Origin: Pontixanthobacter aquaemixtae
GTDB lineage: Bacteria; Pseudomonadota; Alphaproteobacteria; Sphingomonadales; Sphingomonadaceae
Direction of reading: 5' to 3'
NCBI RefSeq assembly: GCF_009827395.1
Contig: NZ_WTYX01000001.1
Location: 1,059,722 to 1,123,721 of the forward strand
Length of the DNA stretch: 64,000 bases
The notes beneath the pieces are model-generated. The model was not told the origin of the DNA. It searched no databases and saw only the letters and a program-made list of their open reading frames with translations. Below, in pieces: positions 26,982-37,261 of this stretch. Made by a program: the position numbers and the translations under genes. Positions within the stretch are counted from its first letter, which is position 1. Every line of letters begins with the position of its first letter.

Positions 26982-27104
26982 TATTTTCGCTCCGCAAACT
27001 AGGCCCAAAATTACGGCATCGCCCACACAGAGTATAGCAAAATGTTGTTCGGCATCGCCCTTCGCCACCTTGCGAGCATGGCATCAGTCAGCGATAGGAG
27101 CGCG

Positions 27105-27626
27105 ATGCATCCACTGCTTCTCCACCCCGATTGCGCCGAAGGGCCGGTCAAGGCCGTCAGCGCCGATATAGAGACCACTTCCGGCGGCTGCCGCGCGCGG
27201 TTTCGGCTGCAGGGTGACATTGCCGCCATCAAGGTTCCGCCGCATGCCGCCAGCGCGCGCGCAGACCACCTGTGGAAGACCACTTGCCTGGAAATCTTCT
27301 GGCAACCGCATGGCGGGAAATCCTACCGAGAGTTCAACCTGTCTCCATCAAGCCGCTGGGCTAGCTATGATTTTGACGATTACCGCCTGAACAGCCGCGA
27401 TGCTGCGGTGGATGCGATTGCGATTTCTACCTCGCGCACAGACAGCGAGCTGGTTCTGGAAGCGAGCATCGCATCCGATCTGCCTGTTCCCGCCGATATT
27501 GCGCTGACTGCGATTGTCGAAGACGCGGAGGGAACGATCCAGTATTGGGCATTGGCTTTCGCCGACGGAAAGCCCGATTTTCACAACACCACATGCCGCA
27601 TGATTACATTGGAGAACCGGTTATGA
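27105..27626 (+). CDS. DOMON-like domain protein
   Basis: The 173-residue protein resembles the small DOMON-like beta-sandwich family: HLWKTTCLEIFW, KSYREFNLSPSSRWASYDFDDYR and a C-terminal YWALAFADGKPDFHN. DOMON folds usually bind heme or sugar. The start is the ATG with an AGGAG box just before it; two earlier ATGs are possible but less well supported. Its stop overlaps the next gene's ATG, implying joint action with the NamZ-like protein. Confidence 0.75.
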   Translation: MHPLLLHPDCAEGPVKAVSADIETTSGGCRARFRLQGDIAAIKVPPHAASARADHLWKTTCLEIFWQPHGGKSYREFNLSPSSRWASYDFDDYRLNSRDAAVDAIAISTSRTDSELVLEASIASDLPVPADIALTAIVEDAEGTIQYWALAFADGKPDFHNTTCRMITLENRL

Positions 27627-28834
27627 GCGTTCAATTCGGTATCGACCGCTTGTTGGCCGACCCTGATTTGCGCGGGCAGCTCGATGGCCGCCGCGTCTCG
27701 CTGGTCGCGCATCCGGCATCGGTGACGGCCGACCTGACCCATTCGCTCGACGCTTTGATCGCGGCAGGGGTGAATGTGACTTCCGCCTTCGGCCCGCAGC
27801 ACGGGCTGAAAGGCGACAAGCAGGACAATATGGTCGAAACCGCGGACGAGACAGACCCGACATATAACATCCCGGTTTTCAGCCTTTATGGCGAAGTTCG
27901 CCGCCCGACCGGGCAGATGATGTCGAGCGCGGACGTTTTTTTGTTCGACCTGCAGGATCTCGGCTGCCGCATCTATACTTTCGTCACCACGCTGCTCTAC
28001 CTGCTCGAGGAAGCCGCGAAGCACGGCAAAGAGGTGTGGGTGCTCGACCGGCCCAATCCCGCGGGCCGCCCGGTGGAAGGCTCGCTGCTGATCCCCGGGA
28101 ATGAGAGCTTTGTCGGCGCCGCGCCGATGCCGATGCGGCACGGGCTGACAATGGGCGAGATGGGGCACTGGTTTATCGATCATTTCGGGCTCGATGTGGC
28201 CTATCGCGTGGTCGCGATGGAGGGATGGGATCCCGATGCCGCGCCCGGATATGGCTGGCCTACCGACCGCGTATGGATCAACCCGAGCCCCAATGCGGTC
28301 ACCGTCAATATGGCGCGCGCCTATGCCGGAACGGTGATGATAGAAGGCGCCACATTGAGCGAGGGCAGGGGGACCACCCGCCCGCTCGAAGTGCTGTTCG
28401 GCGCGCCCGATGTCGATGCCGGGGCCGTGCTAAAAGAAATGCACCGCGTCGCGCCGCAATGGTTGGAAGGATGCGTGTTGCGCGAATGCTGGTTTGAACC
28501 GACCTTCCACAAGCATGTCGGCCAGCTGTGCAGCGCGCTGATGATCCACGCCGAGGGCCCGCATTATGATCACGCAAAGTTCAAGCCATGGCGGCTGCAA
28601 GCGCTTGCTTTCAAAGCGATCCGCAATCTCTATCCAGACTATCAGATCTGGCGCGGGACCGATTTCAAATATGAATACACCAATGATGTGCTGGCGATTG
28701 ACGTGATCAATGGCGGGCCGGGTCTGCGCGAATGGGTGGATGATGCGGAGGCAACGCCGGGTGATCTGGATGGTGCGGCCGCTGCAGACGAAAAGGTCTG
28801 GTCAAACATCGTCCGCAAACATTTGCTATATTAA
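27623..28834 (+). CDS. NamZ-like DUF1343 exo-N-acetylmuramidase family protein
   Basis: The 403-residue protein belongs to the DUF1343/NamZ family. Typical blocks are AFGPQHGLKGDKQ, DLQDLGCRIYTFVTTL and VLDRPNPAGRPVEGSLL, followed by the FVGAAPMPMRHGLTMGEMG segment. NamZ members release terminal N-acetylmuramic acid from peptidoglycan fragments. No signal peptide is visible, so a cytoplasmic recycling role is more likely than secretion. It is translationally coupled to the DOMON-like gene (ATGA overlap). Confidence 0.85.
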   Translation: MSVQFGIDRLLADPDLRGQLDGRRVSLVAHPASVTADLTHSLDALIAAGVNVTSAFGPQHGLKGDKQDNMVETADETDPTYNIPVFSLYGEVRRPTGQMMSSADVFLFDLQDLGCRIYTFVTTLLYLLEEAAKHGKEVWVLDRPNPAGRPVEGSLLIPGNESFVGAAPMPMRHGLTMGEMGHWFIDHFGLDVAYRVVAMEGWDPDAAPGYGWPTDRVWINPSPNAVTVNMARAYAGTVMIEGATLSEGRGTTRPLEVLFGAPDVDAGAVLKEMHRVAPQWLEGCVLRECWFEPTFHKHVGQLCSALMIHAEGPHYDHAKFKPWRLQALAFKAIRNLYPDYQIWRGTDFKYEYTNDVLAIDVINGGPGLREWVDDAEATPGDLDGAAAADEKVWSNIVRKHLLY

Positions 28835-28878
28835 GATTTTCACCCGCTAACCTAAGCAGGTGGGTGGACTAGAAGAGG

Positions 28879-30063
28879 CTATTGCCCCGCTTTCCGGCTA
28901 AGCTCGCGCATGGCGTCGTCCAATCCGTCTAGCGTCAGCGGATACATCCGGTCATTGACCAGCTGCTTCATCATCTTGGTGCTTTGTGAATAGTTCCACT
29001 GCTTTTCCGGCACCGGATTGAGCCACACCGTCGCGGGATAGGTGTTGGCCATGCGCTGCATCCACACCGCGCCGGCTTCTTCGTTCATATGTTCGACACT
29101 GCCGCCCTGATGGGTGATTTCATACGGGCTCATCGCCGCATCGCCGACAAAGATCACTTTATAGTCGTGACCGAATTTGTGCAGGATGTCCCAGGTGTTG
29201 GTGCGTTCCTGCCAGCGGCGGCGATTGTCCTTCCACACACCTTCGTAAAGGCAGTTGTGGAAATAGAAAAACTCCAGATTTTTGAATTCCGTAGTCGCCG
29301 CACTGAACAATTCTTCACACAGCTTGATGAAGGGATCCATCGACCCGCCGACATCGAGAAACAATAGCAGCTTCACCGCATTGTGCCGTTCGGGCCGCAT
29401 ATGGATATCGAGCCAGCCCTGCTTGGCGGTGCCATCGATCGTCGCGTCCAGATCAAGCTCGTCCGCCGCGCCTTCGCGGGCAAAGCGGCGCAGACGGCGC
29501 AGCGCCATCTTGATGTTGCGCGTGCCCAATTCCTTGGTGTTGTCGAGATTGGCAAATTCGCGCTTTTCCCAGACTTTGACCGCTTTCTTGTGCTTGCTTT
29601 CGCCGCCGATGCGGACGCCTTCGGGGTTGTATCCTGAATTGCCGAACGGGCTGGTGCCGCCGGTGCCGATCCACTTATTGCCGCCTTCGTGCTTCTTTTC
29701 CTGCTCGGCCAGACGCTCTTTCAGCGTCTCCATGATCTTGTCCCAATCGCCCAGTTTTTCGATTTCGGCCATTTCTTCGGGCGTGAGGAATTTCTCCGCC
29801 ACGGCCTTGAGCCATTCTTCAGGAATATCGACCGCATCCTGCCCGTAGTCGGTCAGAATGCCTTTGAAGACCTTGTTGAACACCTGGTCGAACCGGTCGA
29901 GCAGCCCTTCATCTTTCACGAAAGTCGCCCGGCTGAGGTAGTAAAACGCCTCGGGCGATTGCTCGATCACGTCGCGGTCCAGCGCTTCCAGCAGCGTAAG
30001 GTGCTCTTTGAAAGAGGCCGGAATTCCCGCGGCGCGCAATTCGTCGATGAAGTCAAAAAACAT
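28879..30063 (-). CDS. VWA-domain CoxE-like protein
   Basis: The 394-residue protein has an alpha-helical N-terminal half and a C-terminal von Willebrand A-type domain with a CoxE-like metal-site variant LLFLDVGGSMDPF. Such proteins pair with MoxR-type AAA ATPases as chaperones or metal-insertion factors. The MoxR gene lies nearby, but a chemoreceptor-like gene on the other strand separates them. The start giving MFFDFIDELR was chosen because the earlier frame is antisense to upstream DNA. Confidence 0.87.
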   Translation of the reverse strand: MFFDFIDELRAAGIPASFKEHLTLLEALDRDVIEQSPEAFYYLSRATFVKDEGLLDRFDQVFNKVFKGILTDYGQDAVDIPEEWLKAVAEKFLTPEEMAEIEKLGDWDKIMETLKERLAEQEKKHEGGNKWIGTGGTSPFGNSGYNPEGVRIGGESKHKKAVKVWEKREFANLDNTKELGTRNIKMALRRLRRFAREGAADELDLDATIDGTAKQGWLDIHMRPERHNAVKLLLFLDVGGSMDPFIKLCEELFSAATTEFKNLEFFYFHNCLYEGVWKDNRRRWQERTNTWDILHKFGHDYKVIFVGDAAMSPYEITHQGGSVEHMNEEAGAVWMQRMANTYPATVWLNPVPEKQWNYSQSTKMMKQLVNDRMYPLTLDGLDDAMRELSRKAGQ

Positions 30064-30188
30064 GCCAGCGGTCCTAACCGGCCTTTTCGCAGAGCGCCAG
30101 TGATGATCGCATCGCAATCCTTAAAACAAAAGTAACCATGGGATGCCTATGGGGAGGATACAGAAAACTCGTGGGGGCGCCGCACTCA

Positions 30189-31589
30189 ATGAAACACACC
30201 GTATTTGATGACGCTGAACAGCAATCAATCGATCTTATTCCGGATAGCTGCGGAGAGGTCACCGTCGGCTGCGCCGATGTTGCAGGGATTGTCAGCGCGG
30301 TTATCGAATCTTCGGAAAAACTGCGCGCCGAACATGACGAGCTGCAGGGTACCGTTTCGGAACTGGAGGCGGACCAACGCAAAGTTTCCGAAGCCAGCGA
30401 CGAGGCGCGGCTGCTATCCGAACGCGCGATTGAACGGTTGGGGCAGGGGACATCGCTGATCCAGTCTTCGCTCGGCCAGATATCTGGCCTGCTCGAACTG
30501 GTTGAAACGTTGAGCCAGCACGTTACCGGCTTTGCCGCGGCGATGGAGCAGGTTCGCCGGTGTTCGCAGGATATTGACCAGATTGCCGAAACCACCAACA
30601 TTCTCGCTCTCAATGCCACTATCGAGGCGATGCGTGCGGGCGATGCCGGGCGCACTTTCGCCGTGGTTGCCAACGAGGTAAAAAGCCTGGCCGGTGATAC
30701 GCGCCGCGCGACCGAGGAAATCGGCCGGACAATCGATACTCTGGGGGATGAAGCCGCAAGTGTGATCGGGCAAATCGAAAGCGGCGCCGAAGCGAGCAAG
30801 AACGCCAAGAAATCCATCGCGCAGATCGAAGACACAATCGGCGGCGTTGCCGAACTGGTCGAGGAGGTTGACCGCCAGAATGACCAGATCGCCCGCGCAA
30901 CCGGGACGATTTCCGATCATGTCGTGCGCGTTCAGGACGTGCTCGGCTCTTTCGACAGCGCGGCCATCGCCAACGAGGCGCAACTGCGCGAGGCACAACA
31001 ACGGATGGACGGACTGGAAATTACCGCCAGCGAAATGTTCGATGGCGTGGTCAAAGCCGGCCTTTCGCCAAGGGACAGCCTGCTGGTCGAGAAGGCCAAG
31101 GAAGTCGCCAAGGAAATTTCGGGCAAAGCCGAAGAAGCAATTGCCGCTGGCGAGTTGAAGCTCGATGCGCTGTTCGACCAGAATTACCAGCAGGTACCGG
31201 GCAGCAATCCGCCGCGGTTCCGCACATCGCTCAGCGATTGGGCTGACGCAAACTGGCGCCCGGTGATCGACCGCGTGGCATCAGAAGGCGCTCCGATCAA
31301 AATGTGTTCGCAAGCCGATATGAACGGCTTCCTGCCAACGCATATCTCCGACCACTCGCGCGAGCCGACCGGCAATCTGACGCATGACACCAAATATTGC
31401 CGCAATGGCCGGATCATCCTCGAGACGATCGACAAAAAAGCCAAAAGCAGCAATGAACCCTATATGATGGCCGTTTACCGCCAGGAAGGCGACGGAAAAC
31501 AATATCTTGTCGTGCGGAACATCTACGTCCCACTCTACATCAACGGCCGCCGCTGGGGCGATTTCGAATTGGCTTATACGTTCGATTGA
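30189..31589 (+). CDS. Soluble chemoreceptor-like protein with C-terminal sensor domain
   Basis: The 466-residue protein has no membrane helix. The N-terminal half is a coiled-coil methyl-accepting signalling domain with the hairpin-tip motif EVKSLAGDTRRATEEI and the conserved TTNILALNATIEA. The C-terminal third (from about FRTSLSDWADANW) looks like a Cache-like sensor domain, with the family ending YINGRRWGDFELAYTF. So the domain order is signalling first, sensor last. An earlier ATG at 30138 would add 17 residues. It lies between MoxR and VWA genes in opposite orientation to both. Confidence 0.8.
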   Translation: MKHTVFDDAEQQSIDLIPDSCGEVTVGCADVAGIVSAVIESSEKLRAEHDELQGTVSELEADQRKVSEASDEARLLSERAIERLGQGTSLIQSSLGQISGLLELVETLSQHVTGFAAAMEQVRRCSQDIDQIAETTNILALNATIEAMRAGDAGRTFAVVANEVKSLAGDTRRATEEIGRTIDTLGDEAASVIGQIESGAEASKNAKKSIAQIEDTIGGVAELVEEVDRQNDQIARATGTISDHVVRVQDVLGSFDSAAIANEAQLREAQQRMDGLEITASEMFDGVVKAGLSPRDSLLVEKAKEVAKEISGKAEEAIAAGELKLDALFDQNYQQVPGSNPPRFRTSLSDWADANWRPVIDRVASEGAPIKMCSQADMNGFLPTHISDHSREPTGNLTHDTKYCRNGRIILETIDKKAKSSNEPYMMAVYRQEGDGKQYLVVRNIYVPLYINGRRWGDFELAYTFD

Positions 31590-31615
31590 GGCTGGTGATT
31601 GAGACCGTGGTGCTG

Positions 31616-32488
<873 letters not shown>

Positions 32489-32570
32489 CGGTTTTCCTGT
32501 GCAACTGGAACTTTACGTGCGCGTTAAGCGGCACGCGGGCAAAGGGCAAGGGGGTGGGAGGCAGGAAAAT

Positions 32571-33872
32571 CTACTGCGCGGCCAATGCAATCAGGCGATG
32601 CGAAAGCAATTCCAGTTTGTCATCATCGAGCGAAGCTTCGGTGTTGTTCCAGCTCATCGCCAAAATCCACCACGCACCGGCCTCGTCGCGCAGCAGCCAG
32701 GTAAGGTTGAGCACTCCCGGCTCGGAGCCGCCCTTATATCCGATATAGTCCCACTTTTTGACTGTTTCGTCGGGCATGGAAGGGCTGATCGCCATGATCT
32801 TGCGCGCGGTCGGATCCTTGATCGCGATGATGCGCTTCATCAGCTTTTCCAGATCGCGCCCACTGGCAAACCATTCGACCGTGTCGATGGCGAGCGGCTT
32901 GGTAAAACGGGGCGGAGTGATCAGATCGCGGTTGCCCGCCACATCATCTTCGAAATCGGCGAGAATGAAGCGTTGGCCTGCCTCATCGGCGGAGACATAT
33001 TTGGCGAGGTTTCCAGGGCTTCCCTTCAGCCCGAACATCTGCAGCGTGCTGAGAAAGGGTAAAGTCCTGTCAGGATCGGAATGGCCGCTTGCCCGCAATT
33101 CCGCCTCAACCGCCTCGCGGCCCAGCTCGTAAAACAGCATATCGGTGGCGGTGTTGTCGCTGATGGTGATCATCATGGTGGCAAGTGTTTGCAGCGTCAC
33201 CGGCGCGCCATCGGGCCAGTTCTGCATCCTGCCGCTGGGGAAGGAACGCCGGTTGATCGTGACCACATCGCTCCATTCGCGCTCTCCCTTTTCGATAGAG
33301 CGGGCCAGGGCGGAGAGGATGTAGAGTTTGAAAGTCGATCCGATGGCAAACTGGCTGTCGGGATTGATTTCCATCAGCGCGTCGCTGCCATCAAGCCGCG
33401 CGAACAGCACGCCTATCTCCCCCGGAAGAGCGTTAAGATCATGCTCTACCTTGGCGAGCGAATCGTCGAGCGTTTCGAAGCTCCGGATCAGCAGCCCGTT
33501 GATCTTGTTGGGGGCATTGTCCTCGATCGAGATTGATCCAATGCCAAGCGCCTTTTCAAAGCCGAAGACGATTTCTGCCGAATGGTCATCAACGGGCGTT
33601 ATGCTTTCAACGCCCACAACCGCGCCAAACTGGCCCGTCACCTGAGCCATAAATGCCGCAAATTGTTCTGCCGACACCGCATCAAGAAACGATTGCGCGA
33701 ACATATCCTGCGCATCTTCTGTGCCCTGCATCACCGCCAAAGCATCATCCGCGCGGCTTTCGAGCAAGCTCTGCTCGCTCGCGGTTTCCTCCGCTTCTGA
33801 AGTTTGCGCGGCAACCGGCGCAGCAAAGGGTGCGGCAAGCAACAATGAAAGCGCGGAAAGGCGTGTCAGCAT
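32571..33872 (-). CDS. Class A beta-lactamase-like serine hydrolase with extra N-terminal domain
   Basis: The 433-residue protein has a signal peptide (ends near APVAAQ), an N-terminal domain of about 130 residues and a class A beta-lactamase/serine hydrolase domain. Catalytic signatures are GSTFKLY (SxxK), ISDNTATD (SDN) and YKGGSE (KTG-like, with Gly for Thr). It is periplasmic and may be a peptidase or carboxypeptidase rather than a resistance enzyme; the substituted third motif argues for caution. Confidence 0.82.
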   Translation of the reverse strand: MLTRLSALSLLLAAPFAAPVAAQTSEAEETASEQSLLESRADDALAVMQGTEDAQDMFAQSFLDAVSAEQFAAFMAQVTGQFGAVVGVESITPVDDHSAEIVFGFEKALGIGSISIEDNAPNKINGLLIRSFETLDDSLAKVEHDLNALPGEIGVLFARLDGSDALMEINPDSQFAIGSTFKLYILSALARSIEKGEREWSDVVTINRRSFPSGRMQNWPDGAPVTLQTLATMMITISDNTATDMLFYELGREAVEAELRASGHSDPDRTLPFLSTLQMFGLKGSPGNLAKYVSADEAGQRFILADFEDDVAGNRDLITPPRFTKPLAIDTVEWFASGRDLEKLMKRIIAIKDPTARKIMAISPSMPDETVKKWDYIGYKGGSEPGVLNLTWLLRDEAGAWWILAMSWNNTEASLDDDKLELLSHRLIALAAQ

Positions 33873-33986
33873 CGGGGTCTCCTTACCAGCAGACCATGCG
33901 CGGGCACGCGGCGCGGATCAAGAGTGCAGGCGTTGGATAGCGCGAAAGCTCAAGCGGCGATCACCGCGTTCGAGCCATTCGCCCGA

Positions 33987-35978
33987 TCACGCATCGATCA
34001 TTTCGCGATCCATATCGCCGGCATTGTTCTGGATGAAGTTGAAGCGATGTTCGGGGTTGCGGCCCATCAGTTGATCGACCAGTTCCTTCACCACCGCGCG
34101 CTGTTCGAATTCTTGCGGCAAAGTAATGCGCAGCAGGCTGCGGGATTTGGGATCCATCGTGGTTTCGCGAAGCTGCGAGGGGTTCATTTCGCCGAGGCCT
34201 TTGAACCGGCCCACTTCAACCTTTTTGCCTTTGAACACGGTTTCTTCCAGCTCCGCCCGATGCGCGTCGTCGCGGGCATAGCGGCTCTCTTTACCCGCAG
34301 TCAGCTTGTAGAGCGGGGGCTGGGCGAGGAACAGATGCCCCTTGCGCACCACTTCGGCCATTTCCTGGAAGAAGAATGTCATCAACAGCGTCGCTATATG
34401 CGCGCCATCCACGTCAGCGTCGGTCATGATGATGATCCGGTCGTAACGTAAGTTCTCTGGATCGCAGTCTTTGCGCGTGCCGCATCCCATCGCCAGCGAA
34501 AGATCGGCAATTTCCTGATTGGCGCGGATTTTCTCCGGCGTGGCGCTGGCGACGTTGAGGATTTTGCCGCGGATCGGCAGGATCGCCTGCGTCTTGCGGT
34601 TGCGCGCCTGCTTTGCGCTTCCGCCCGCTGAATCGCCTTCGACAATGAACAATTCGGTGTCGCCATCGCCTTCGCCGCTGCAATCGGTAAGCTTGCCGGG
34701 AAGGCGCAGCTTCTTGGCGCTGGTCGCGGTCTTGCGCTTGATCTCGCGTTCCTGCTTGCGGCGCAGGCGCTCGTCCATCCGCTCCATCACCTGACCGAGC
34801 AGCGCCTTACCGCGATCCATATTGTCGGTCAGGAAGTGATCGAAGTGATCGCGCACCGCGTTTTCGACCAGACGCGCGGCTTCCGGCGAAGTCAGCCGGT
34901 CTTTCGTTTGCGACTGGAACTGCGGATCGCGAATGAAGACGCTGAGCATCACCTCACCGCCGGTCATCACATCATCGGCCGAAATGTCTTTCGCCTTTTT
35001 GGTGCCGGTCAGCTCACCAAACGCGCGCAGCCCTTTGGTCAACGCGGCGCGGATGCCTTGTTCATGTGTACCGCCATCGGGCGTGGGTACGGTGTTACAA
35101 TACCAGCTGGTCGAGCCATCGGAATAAAGCGGCCAAGCGCAGGCCCATTCGACGCGGCCTTGTGATGTGCCGCTGTCATCATCGGGAAATTCCTGCGTCC
35201 CTGCAAAAGGTTGCGCAGTGACACATTCGCGCGCGCCGATTTGTTCGGCCAGATGATCGGCAAGGCCGCCGGGAAATTTGAACACCGCTTCGCCGGGTAC
35301 TTCTTCCGACGTAAGGCTTTCGGCGCATTTCCAGCGGATTTCGACTCCGGCAAACAGATAGGCTTTCGAACGCGCCAGCTTGAACAGGCGGTGCGGTTTG
35401 AATTGCCGATCTCCGAAAATCTCTGTGTCGGGCGTGAAGCTGACGGTTGTCCCGCGGCGATTGGGAGTTGCGCCCAGCTCTTCAATCGGGCCCAGCGTCT
35501 GCCCCTTGGAAAAGCTCTGCGCATAGAGTTTCTTGTCGCGCGCGACCTCTACCCGCGTGTCGCTGCTCAGCGCGTTGACCACGCTCACGCCAACCCCGTG
35601 CAAACCGCCCGATGTGGCATAGGCTTTGCCCGAGAATTTACCGCCCGAGTGCAGCGTGGAAAGGATCACTTCGAGCGTCGATTTGCCCGGAAATTTGGGG
35701 TGCTCGTCCACCGGAATGCCGCGCCCGTTATCGGCGATGCTCAGCCGGTTGCCCTCTTCCAGGCTGACTTCGATCCGCGTCGCATGGCCGGCAACGGCCT
35801 CGTCCATCGCGTTGTCGAGAACTTCGGCGGCGAGGTGGTGCAGCGCGCGGTCATCGGTGCCGCCAATATACATGCCGGGGCGGCGGCGCACAGGCTCGAG
35901 CCCTTCCAACACCTCGATAGAGGAAGAGTCATAATCGCCGCTAGAGACCGGCGTACCGTCGAAAAGATCATCTGACAT
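33987..35978 (-). CDS. parE: DNA topoisomerase IV subunit B
   Basis: The 663-residue ATPase subunit of topoisomerase IV decatenates daughter chromosomes with ParC. It contains the GHKL ATPase block VRRRPGMYIGG and AAEVLDNAMDEAV, the TOPRIM GDSAGGSAKQARNRKTQA, metal-binding DADVDGAHI and the ending typical of ParE rather than the longer GyrB. Length fits ParE of this group. Confidence 0.94.
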   Translation of the reverse strand: MSDDLFDGTPVSSGDYDSSSIEVLEGLEPVRRRPGMYIGGTDDRALHHLAAEVLDNAMDEAVAGHATRIEVSLEEGNRLSIADNGRGIPVDEHPKFPGKSTLEVILSTLHSGGKFSGKAYATSGGLHGVGVSVVNALSSDTRVEVARDKKLYAQSFSKGQTLGPIEELGATPNRRGTTVSFTPDTEIFGDRQFKPHRLFKLARSKAYLFAGVEIRWKCAESLTSEEVPGEAVFKFPGGLADHLAEQIGARECVTAQPFAGTQEFPDDDSGTSQGRVEWACAWPLYSDGSTSWYCNTVPTPDGGTHEQGIRAALTKGLRAFGELTGTKKAKDISADDVMTGGEVMLSVFIRDPQFQSQTKDRLTSPEAARLVENAVRDHFDHFLTDNMDRGKALLGQVMERMDERLRRKQEREIKRKTATSAKKLRLPGKLTDCSGEGDGDTELFIVEGDSAGGSAKQARNRKTQAILPIRGKILNVASATPEKIRANQEIADLSLAMGCGTRKDCDPENLRYDRIIIMTDADVDGAHIATLLMTFFFQEMAEVVRKGHLFLAQPPLYKLTAGKESRYARDDAHRAELEETVFKGKKVEVGRFKGLGEMNPSQLRETTMDPKSRSLLRITLPQEFEQRAVVKELVDQLMGRNPEHRFNFIQNNAGDMDREMIDA

Positions 35979-36034
35979 ACGGGTGCTATAAGCGCGCGAT
36001 TCACACGCTTACAAGCAGCGAAAAAATCTTATCG

Positions 36035-37222
36035 TCAGCCGCCGAACTTGGTGGGGGCAGGCGAAACGATAACCACTTTGCCATCCTGCACCTGGCGCAC
36101 CTCCATCGCGCGTTCGATTACCCCGCTACGCTGGAAACGGAACACTCCGTCCAGCCCCAGAAACCCGTCATCATTGCGCAGACGCGAAAGCGGGAAGGAA
36201 CGGCCCGGTGTCCAATCCTGCGCGACGCGCAAGGTCAGAAGCACGCTGTCATAACCAAGCGTAGCAATGCGGTAAGGATTGCTGCCGAAGCGGCCCTTGT
36301 AACTGTCCGAAAACCGTTTGAAGCGCGCGTCGGAGACGGCGGAGAACCATGTACCGCGCATTGCCGAATTGCGCGTCACCGAAGATTCGCCGCTGAGCAA
36401 TTCGGTGCCGAGCAATTGCGTGTTGCCGTTGCCGCCGGGTTTCAATTCGCCCGCGGCCAGCGCGGAGAGCCGCGCACCGTCAGCGATCAAAACCGTATCG
36501 AAACCGCCACGCTGGCGCAGCCGCTGCGACGCGCTGACAATCGAAGTATTTCCGCGAGAAAATCTTTCGGTCGCAACCAAAGTCCCGCCCGATTCCAGAA
36601 TAGCGGCAGAGAGTGCGGCTTCGGCGCGTTTGCCATATTCGCCGTCGGGAATGATTGCGGCAAAATTGCTCGCGCCGTTTTGCCGGGCATAGCCGACCGT
36701 CCGGTCAATCGACTGGCTGGGAACATGCCCCATCACAAATACGTCGGGACCGGCAACCGATGTGTCGTTCGAATAGGATATCAAAGGAATATTGGCCGGG
36801 CGGGCCTCTGCCAGAACCTGCGGAACGTTGCTGGCCATCAAAGGGCCAAGGATCAGCTTGTTACCATCCGAAACCGCACTGCGCGCGGCATTGCGAGCGC
36901 CTTTGCCGGTGTCATAGGTGGTAATGCGCAGATTGCTTGCATTGGTATCGAGCAGCGCCATCGTAGTGGCATTGGCGATCGCATTGCCAACTGCTCCGTT
37001 ATCTCCGGTCAGCGGAACCAGCAGCGCAATCCGGTGGCGCGTTTCATCGGAAGGCAGGCCGGTTGCGGTCGGTTCGGGAGTGGGGCCGGTGGTCGGTGGC
37101 GGCTCTGTCGAGCTTGTCGGCGCTTTGGGCACCAGCTGGCAGCCCGCCAGCAAAATTGTCGCACCGACGACGAAAAGCTTGCGCCGGTCTATGGTGAATT
37201 GGCGAGGTTTGGTAATGTTCAT
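36035..37222 (-). CDS. Penicillin-binding protein activator-like lipoprotein
   Basis: The 395-residue protein has a lipobox (TILLAGC) and a long Pro/Thr-rich linker before a type I periplasmic-binding fold (from ALLVPLTGDNGAVG). It matches the LpoA/PBP-activator class (YraM), which stimulates PBP1A-type synthases from the outer membrane. It is divergent from rsmI and yraN, the same partners as in the E. coli cluster, which supports the assignment. Confidence 0.85.
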   Translation of the reverse strand: MNITKPRQFTIDRRKLFVVGATILLAGCQLVPKAPTSSTEPPPTTGPTPEPTATGLPSDETRHRIALLVPLTGDNGAVGNAIANATTMALLDTNASNLRITTYDTGKGARNAARSAVSDGNKLILGPLMASNVPQVLAEARPANIPLISYSNDTSVAGPDVFVMGHVPSQSIDRTVGYARQNGASNFAAIIPDGEYGKRAEAALSAAILESGGTLVATERFSRGNTSIVSASQRLRQRGGFDTVLIADGARLSALAAGELKPGGNGNTQLLGTELLSGESSVTRNSAMRGTWFSAVSDARFKRFSDSYKGRFGSNPYRIATLGYDSVLLTLRVAQDWTPGRSFPLSRLRNDDGFLGLDGVFRFQRSGVIERAMEVRQVQDGKVVIVSPAPTKFGG

Positions 37223-37261
37223 CCTTGCGATCCCCTTTGCCGCCCGTCATTGAGAGCCACT

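Noticed and set aside
36416-37261. Extended N terminus for rsmI running into the LpoA-like gene
   Set aside because: The upstream part is antisense to the activator gene and lacks similarity; a GTG with a ribosome site gives the normal RsmI length.
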